Source: Burkholderiales bacterium | GTDB lineage: Bacteria > Pseudomonadota > Gammaproteobacteria > Burkholderiales > Burkholderiaceae_B | Assembly: GCA_005788065.1 (NCBI GenBank) | Contig: SXZD01000005.1 | Location: forward strand, 1 to 9,553 | Length of the DNA stretch: 9,553 nucleotides | Reading direction: 5' to 3' | In this document: piece after piece, positions 6,020-9,553 of the stretch | How the letters are laid out: each line of letters starts with the position of its first letter | Position numbering within the stretch: position 1 is the first letter of the stretch | Made by a program: the position numbers and the translations under genes | Notes under the pieces: generated by a model | What the model was told of the DNA's origin: nothing | What the model saw: only the letters and a program-made list of their open reading frames with translations | The model's database searches: none

Positions 6020-6057
6020 ATTCATTCTAAAATGTATCACGTTACAGTCAAATGAAT
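6020..6057 (-). promoter_or_regulatory. Rubrerythrin promoter overlapped by three related half-sites
   Basis: On the minus strand TTGACT (6051-6046) and TAGAAT (6029-6024), 16 bp apart, form a good sigma-70 promoter with a start near 6017. It is overlapped by ATTCATT (6020-6026), AATGTAT (6031-6037) and AATGAAT (6051-6057). The first and third are exact inverted copies, and the centres are spaced 11 and 20 bp, about one and two helical turns. That suggests a repressor or redox-responsive regulator whose identity I cannot assign; the inner pair is only loosely NsrR-like. Confidence 0.55.
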
Positions 6058-6095
6058 CATGCCTATCTGCACGATAGACGTCATCAATCATGCGC

Positions 6096-7382
6096 TCAGT
6101 GATGTTGATGCCGGCCGGCCGACCCCGACAGGCCGGGTCTGACAAACCAAAGGTACGACAGAAACATCAGAACCGAGACGTCCAGCATCACCTGTTCAAG
6201 CGCCAACTCTTGCGTCAGCCCCCGGTTCACATAAAAGTCCACACCGATACCGATGCCCCACTGCACACCAAAAGCGCCCAAAAAAATGAATAGATTCAGT
6301 GCCGTACTGGATCTACCCGCCAGCGACTTGGGGAATGCCTCGTTGCACCAGCTGTAGGTCACGATCGATCCGCTACACAAAAAAGCCCACAGCATCCAGC
6401 CCCACATGCCTAGCGCCCCCTGCGTCCACACCTGCGCAAACAGCAGCACAAACGAACTTCCCACACCGACCACGATGAGGGGCGAACCGCTGCGCCCACG
6501 CAGGGACAGACGGCGCGAGATAACTCCGGTCAACAGATATCCCACCATGAGGCATAAAGAAAACCAGAACAGTGCGACAGCCGTCTCATCTGCGCTCAAG
6601 CCCTGCACTTTTTGCAGCCAGGGTCCCATCCACAGCCCCGAAAACGCCATGAAACCGCCCTGCACAAACGTGGCCAGGGGTGCCACCCGCCAGAAATGTC
6701 CACTGCGGAAAATGGTCACATAACCGGGCAATAGCTGCGCTACGGGCGTGCCCTTGCCCGGGAAGGGCAGCCGCGGCAAACCCCACCACAAAGCGGCGCT
6801 GGCCACCATGCACATGAGAGCCACCACGACGAAAACACCCCGCCATCCCAGCACCGGAATGGCATGGTGTACCGGTGTGGTCACCAGAATCGCACCCACG
6901 GAGCCGGCCGTCAGCATCCACGAGGACATGGATCCCTGCAGATGCGGCTTGAAATACAAGGCATAGGCCTGCACCGCTGCCATCAGGCAGGCTGACACGC
7001 CCACACCGATCAGAGCCCGTCCCAACCACAACAGGGCAAACGAATCAGCCACCGCAAACAACACGCTGCCGCTTGCGGTGATCAGCATCAGCAGCGCATC
7101 CACCCGCCGGGGACCAAACCGGTCGAGCAAAATGCCCACGGGCAATTGCATGATGGCGAACGTCAAAAAATAGGCAGAGGCCAGCAGACCCAACTGGGAG
7201 GCGCTGAGCTGCAGGTCAGCCACCATATCCGGTGCAATCACCGCATTGATGGTGCGCATGCCGTAGGACACCATGTAGGCGAGCGCAAAAATGAAAAACA
7301 TGCGCCGCGCCAGACCTCCCTGCACAACAGGCAGGGCCGGGTTGTGGGGCTGTTCGGGGATATCGGACTCGCCTGTGTTCAC
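6096..7382 (-). CDS. Major facilitator superfamily (MFS) transporter
   Basis: The 428-residue inner-membrane protein has about 12 hydrophobic segments and the MFS motif A between TM2 and TM3 (LLDRFGPRR, about 86-93), with a partly retained copy after TM8 (ISRRLSLRGR). Residues 1-27 are a polar cytoplasmic tail; the C-terminus is short and polar (GRHQHH). MFS carriers move small solutes by uniport, symport or antiport; no substrate can be assigned and the neighbours do not suggest one. The start is taken as the GTG at 7380-7382 because GGAG lies 8 nt before it and it overlaps the preceding TGA as GTGA, a translational-coupling arrangement. A GTG at 7415 is in frame but lacks a comparable site. 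It is probably co-transcribed with the small lipoprotein gene upstream. Confidence 0.85.
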   Translation of the reverse strand: MNTGESDIPEQPHNPALPVVQGGLARRMFFIFALAYMVSYGMRTINAVIAPDMVADLQLSASQLGLLASAYFLTFAIMQLPVGILLDRFGPRRVDALLMLITASGSVLFAVADSFALLWLGRALIGVGVSACLMAAVQAYALYFKPHLQGSMSSWMLTAGSVGAILVTTPVHHAIPVLGWRGVFVVVALMCMVASAALWWGLPRLPFPGKGTPVAQLLPGYVTIFRSGHFWRVAPLATFVQGGFMAFSGLWMGPWLQKVQGLSADETAVALFWFSLCLMVGYLLTGVISRRLSLRGRSGSPLIVVGVGSSFVLLFAQVWTQGALGMWGWMLWAFLCSGSIVTYSWCNEAFPKSLAGRSSTALNLFIFLGAFGVQWGIGIGVDFYVNRGLTQELALEQVMLDVSVLMFLSYLWFVRPGLSGSAGRHQHH

Positions 7383-7900
7383 GGCCGTTGCTCCAGGGTC
7401 ACACTGCCCAGCCACATGTCGATGGCGTCGTCCGTCAGCAGGGCCTTTTCTCCCATGGCCACCACTTCGATGATGCGGCCGGGCTGCACGAGAAACCGTC
7501 CGGCAAATACTGACGGCGCGCCGTTTTTCATCTGCCCTGTGGCGCGCACTTCCTGCCAGACGGTGCCGGCAGCCGACACTATTTTTTCCTCGGTGCCGCT
7601 GGCACCTACATTGTTGACCAAGGAGGCTTTCAGCGCCTTCACGATCTCGCCCGCCTTGGCCTGCTGCTCAGAATTGAGCGGAATCTCTCCTACGGCAAAA
7701 TACGCACTGCCAGCGGTGGTGGCATGCAACTTGAGCGTCACCGTCTCGCCGGCCAAGACAAATTCCCGGCTGGCCATGACAGCCTTGCCGGGAAACAGTG
7801 CACGGTAGCCGGCGTCCTCATTTCGAACCTCACGCCAGTCAAGCGCGGGCGTGCATGCGACTGCGACAATACACAGCAGGAGTGCAACAAAATTTTTCAT
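7379..7900 (-). CDS. Putative lipoprotein of unknown function
   Basis: The 173-residue product begins MKNFVALLLCIVAVACTPAL, a short positively charged and hydrophobic signal ending in VAVAC-T. C16 is a plausible lipidation site, although alanine at -3 is not the ideal lipobox residue. The mature part opens DWREVRNEDAGYRALFPGKA and is a small mixed alpha/beta protein with no other cysteine and no catalytic motif I recognise. It is presumably exported to the periplasmic face of a membrane. In-frame codons extend to 7960, but the ATG at 7898-7900 begins the signal peptide; no strong ribosome binding site precedes it. Its TGA overlaps the GTG of the MFS gene, so the two are translationally coupled. 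It is divergent from the DUF1840 gene across 93 bp. Function unknown. Confidence 0.75.
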   Translation of the reverse strand: MKNFVALLLCIVAVACTPALDWREVRNEDAGYRALFPGKAVMASREFVLAGETVTLKLHATTAGSAYFAVGEIPLNSEQQAKAGEIVKALKASLVNNVGASGTEEKIVSAAGTVWQEVRATGQMKNGAPSVFAGRFLVQPGRIIEVVAMGEKALLTDDAIDMWLGSVTLEQRP

Positions 7901-7927
7901 GGTCGACAGGTATGTTGTGTGACGCCG

Positions 7928-7933
7928 ACTATA
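7928..7933 (-). promoter_or_regulatory. Possible -10 box for lipoprotein-MFS operon
   Basis: The minus strand reads TATAGT, a 5/6 match to the -10 hexamer, about 28 nt before the lipoprotein ATG. No good -35 lies at 16-18 bp; the nearest TTG-containing hexamer (TTGTGC) is 21 bp away. Low confidence. Confidence 0.25.
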
Positions 7934-7964
7934 CACGCATGCACGCCGTATCAGGCACAATGCG

Positions 7965-7989
7965 CTCCTGTTCTGTTCTTCAGGAGAAC
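7965..7989 (+). promoter_or_regulatory. Alternative hairpins over the DUF1840 ribosome binding site
   Basis: CTCCTG (7965-7970) is the exact complement of CAGGAG (7981-7986), which contains the Shine-Dalgarno AGGAG, so a 6-bp hairpin with a 10-nt loop would hide the ribosome binding site. A competing hairpin, GTTCT (7975-7979) with AGAAC (7985-7989), uses overlapping bases. The two cannot form together, which suggests translational control of DUF1840 and the gene after it. Confidence 0.4.
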
Positions 7990-7993
7990 CCGC

Positions 7994-8326
7994 ATGGCCG
8001 TCGTCAAATTCCGCTCCAAAGCCAGCGCAGAAATCGTCATGCTGCAGTCACATGCAGAAAAACTGTTTGCCATCATGGGACTTGAGTTGAGCAAGCAGGG
8101 GGTTATCCCGCAGGATGGCTTGCAAGGTGCCATTGCCCGCCTGTCGGCTGCTATTCTGGAAGAGAAGATGGCACAGCAGTCGGCGCCCCCCCTGACAGAG
8201 GATGAAGAGGCCGCTCAGCCCAAGGGGATGGCTGCGCCGGTGAACCTGCAGCAACGCGCCTACCCGCTTCTGAAGATGATGCAGGATGCCCTGCAAAAAG
8301 GCGCGGACGTCCACTGGGGATTTTGA
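7994..8326 (+). CDS. DUF1840 family protein
   Basis: This 110-residue cytoplasmic protein opens MAVVKFRSKASAEIVMLQSH, continues with a helix (AEKLFAIMGLE) and ends RAYPLLKMMQDALQKGADVHWGF; both ends match DUF1840, a small family I know mainly from beta- and gammaproteobacteria. No catalytic motif, cysteine or membrane segment is visible. A linker rich in glutamate and proline lies at about 58-72. The AGGAG 7 nt before the ATG supports the start. The stop is 2 bp before the methyltransferase ATG, so the two are almost surely co-translated. Function unknown; the coupling hints at a link with RNA modification, but this is only inference. Confidence 0.85.
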   Translation: MAVVKFRSKASAEIVMLQSHAEKLFAIMGLELSKQGVIPQDGLQGAIARLSAAILEEKMAQQSAPPLTEDEEAAQPKGMAAPVNLQQRAYPLLKMMQDALQKGADVHWGF

Positions 8327-8328
8327 CC

Positions 8329-9069
8329 ATGTCTGACAGTCTGCCGGTCTCCAGCAATCAGACCGGGATGCATGAGGACTTGCAGACAGTTGTGGTCAAA
8401 CATCTGCAGACCGCATTCCAACGTCCCATCCCACCGTGGGTTGAAGACCTCGCAGATCAGATCGTAGACGCCTGTTCCGGTCGCCCCCTCATTTTGGACA
8501 GCGGTTGCGGCACCGGGCATTCAAGCGTGCGTATCGCGCTGGAAAATACACAATGCTTCGTGGCGGGAATAGACCAATCGGCACATCGGCTCAAACGTTC
8601 GCCGCTGAACCTCGCCAACACACCGGAGAACACCTCGAACGCTGCAGTCAGCTTATTGCAGTCTGCTACAGATGGTTCGTCCGACACATTGTTGCCCGGC
8701 AACTTGCGCTACGTGCGTGCCGACGTGCAAGACCTCTGGCGTGCGCTGCTCAAGCGCGATGTGCGTTTGCGCGCGCACTACCTGCTGTATCCGAACCCTT
8801 GGCCCAAAGCCCACCACCTGATGCGACGCTGGCACGGGCACCCCGTGTGGCCATGCTTGCTGGCCCTGGGCGGACGGCTTGAACTGAGAACCAACTGGGA
8901 AATCTACGCGCAGGAATTCCATCAGACTTTGCTGATGGGTGGGGCCTCATCCATCAAAATGGACAGTGTGTCACATTCAGATGCAATGGCTCATCCGATG
9001 AGCCTGTTCGAAAAGAAATATGCAGAAAGCGGGCACACGCTGTGGCGCGTGACCGCTGATCTTCAATAA
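8329..9069 (+). CDS. TrmB-like SAM-dependent methyltransferase paralogue
   Basis: The 246-residue protein has a class I SAM fold with motif I LDSGCGTGHSS (56-66), the acidic strand-2 end (AGIDQS), and the TrmB-type block YPNPWPKAHHLMRRWHGHP (144-162), followed by ELRTNW (175-180) and a C-terminal SLFEKKYAESGH. TrmB makes m7G46 in tRNA. True TrmB has Asp in the equivalent (F/Y)PDPW and TDW motifs; here both are Asn (N146 and N179). It therefore belongs to a TrmB-like subgroup found beside genuine TrmB in proteobacteria, and its substrate may differ. A Ser/Asn-rich insertion (about 98-124) is also unusual. The ATG at 8329 is preferred to a TTG at 8323 that overlaps the previous stop. It is co-translated with DUF1840 and convergent with metH. 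Confidence 0.8.
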   Translation: MSDSLPVSSNQTGMHEDLQTVVVKHLQTAFQRPIPPWVEDLADQIVDACSGRPLILDSGCGTGHSSVRIALENTQCFVAGIDQSAHRLKRSPLNLANTPENTSNAAVSLLQSATDGSSDTLLPGNLRYVRADVQDLWRALLKRDVRLRAHYLLYPNPWPKAHHLMRRWHGHPVWPCLLALGGRLELRTNWEIYAQEFHQTLLMGGASSIKMDSVSHSDAMAHPMSLFEKKYAESGHTLWRVTADLQ

Positions 9070-9078
9070 CCCCTGCTC

Positions 9079-9141
9079 GCTTGCGTTGTGGCTTGCGTTG
9101 TGGCTTGCGTTGTAGCCTGCGTTGCGGCTTGCGTTGCGGCT
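9079..9141 (+). repeat. 12-bp tandem repeat array (about 5 copies)
   Basis: Units are GCTTGCGTTGTG (9079-9090, 9091-9102), GCTTGCGTTGTA (9103-9114), GCCTGCGTTGCG (9115-9126) and GCTTGCGTTGCG (9127-9138), then a broken sixth copy. The first two are identical and later ones drift by one to three bases. The array sits in the 119-bp gap between two convergent genes. A 12-bp period keeps reading frame, but no coding signal is seen on either strand. The array could vary in copy number between strains. Confidence 0.85.
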
Positions 9142-9159
9142 CACGACAATCGCAAGCCG
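9125..9159 (+). repeat. 9-bp inverted repeat at the end of the tandem array
   Basis: CGGCTTGCG (9125-9133) and CGCAAGCCG (9151-9159) form a perfect 9-bp stem; TTG and CAA just inside can add pairs across one bulge. The right arm can pair wholly or partly with any upstream repeat unit. It may act as a bidirectional transcription block between the convergent genes, though no T-run follows on either strand. Confidence 0.6.
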
Positions 9160-9188
9160 ACCCATGCCTTCACGAGGGTGCGCACCGA

Positions 9189-9553
9189 TTACTTCACGCC
9201 CGGCGCCAGATTCGGCGACAGTGCCCGAGCCAATTCCACCGCATCACGTCCTGAACGTTCGCGCAGTGCATCGAACTGGTCTTGCGCAATCTGACCGACA
9301 TTAAAGTAGGACGAATCGGGCGCTGCAAAATAGAAACCTGACACGCTGGCTGCCGGGCTCATGGCCAGGCTCTCTGTCAGTGACATGCCAATTTCGTCGG
9401 CGGCTAACAGCTTGAACATATCAGCTTTGACCGTGTGCTCAGGGCAGGCCGGGTAACCCGGCGCAGGGCGAATGCCGCGATACTTTTCCTTGATGAGTTC
9501 TTCATTGCTGAGGCTCTCACCTGGCGCATAGCCCCACAGGTCTTTGCGCACGC
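9189..9553 (-). CDS. metH: Methionine synthase, C-terminal activation domain (partial)
   Basis: The visible 121 residues are the end of cobalamin-dependent methionine synthase; the gene continues past the right edge. The AdoMet-binding motif RPAPGYPACPEHT (about 28-40 of the fragment) matches the R-x3-GYxACP signature of the reactivation domain, and the near-terminal SGFYFAAPDSSYFNVGQI...DQ segment is the usual ending of the MetH fold. MetH transfers a methyl group from methyl-tetrahydrofolate to homocysteine via cobalamin; this domain re-methylates oxidised cobalamin using AdoMet and flavodoxin-type electrons. The TAA (complement of 9189-9191) gives a normal length C-terminus. Whether MetH here is one chain or split in two, as in some Burkholderiales, cannot be seen. 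Confidence 0.9.
   Translation of the reverse strand, partial: VRKDLWGYAPGESLSNEELIKEKYRGIRPAPGYPACPEHTVKADMFKLLAADEIGMSLTESLAMSPAASVSGFYFAAPDSSYFNVGQIAQDQFDALRERSGRDAVELARALSPNLAPGVK

Noticed and set aside
6000..6060. Fur or FNR box upstream of rubrerythrin
   Set aside because: The half-sites do not match the GATAAT repeats of Fur or the TTGAT-N4-ATCAA of FNR closely enough to name the regulator.
7146..7808. Open frame of 220 codons on the plus strand opposite the MFS and lipoprotein genes
   Set aside because: It spans two coupled genes on the other strand and shows no protein family features.
9079..9159. Possible CRISPR array or repeat-containing small peptide gene
   Set aside because: Units are only 12 bp and contiguous, with no spacers. 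The reading frames through the repeat have no ribosome binding site and simply translate the repeat as a four-residue period.

Overview
The window looks like chromosomal DNA from a betaproteobacterium of the order Burkholderiales, perhaps a relative of the Comamonadaceae. The grounds are moderately high GC, the family content (TorF-type porin next to glnK, UbiK next to a YifB/ComM ATPase, DUF1840, a DUF3501/Fe-S protein/rubrerythrin cluster) and how closely the proteins resemble members of those families known from that order. No transposon, phage, CRISPR or RNA gene was found. It reads as a core or stable accessory chromosomal segment, cut at both ends inside genes.

Left end (1-1313): two genes on the minus strand, a TorF/Gcw_chp outer-membrane porin followed by the start of glnK (P-II protein). 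Upstream of the porin is a complete nitrogen-control promoter: a -24/-12 sigma-54 element, an IHF-like site and a perfect NtrC-type dyad. This predicts that the porin, glnK and probably an ammonium transporter outside the window are induced together by nitrogen limitation.

Plus-strand pair (1314-3326): ubiK (ubiquinone biosynthesis accessory factor) and comM/yifB (branch-migration AAA+ ATPase used in natural transformation). comM converges on the next block with only 3 bp between stop codons.

Minus-strand block (3330-5973): in transcription order, a rubrerythrin without rubredoxin domain, a strong terminator-like region, a GlpC/HdrD-like protein with two Fe-S motifs and two cysteine-rich CCG-type domains, and a DUF3501 protein. 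The set looks like a redox or peroxide-stress module of unknown biochemistry and is the best candidate for an uncharacterised system here. The rubrerythrin has a sigma-70-like promoter overlapped by three related half-sites.

Minus-strand pair (6096-7900): a small putative lipoprotein translationally coupled (GTGA overlap) to a 12-TM MFS transporter of unknown substrate.

Plus-strand pair (7994-9069): a DUF1840 protein whose ribosome binding site lies in alternative hairpins, and, 2 bp later, a TrmB-like methyltransferase in which two conserved TrmB aspartates are asparagine.

Right end (9070-9553): a 12-bp tandem repeat array with an inverted repeat lies between the methyltransferase and a convergent, 5'-truncated gene for the C-terminal activation domain of cobalamin-dependent methionine synthase (metH).
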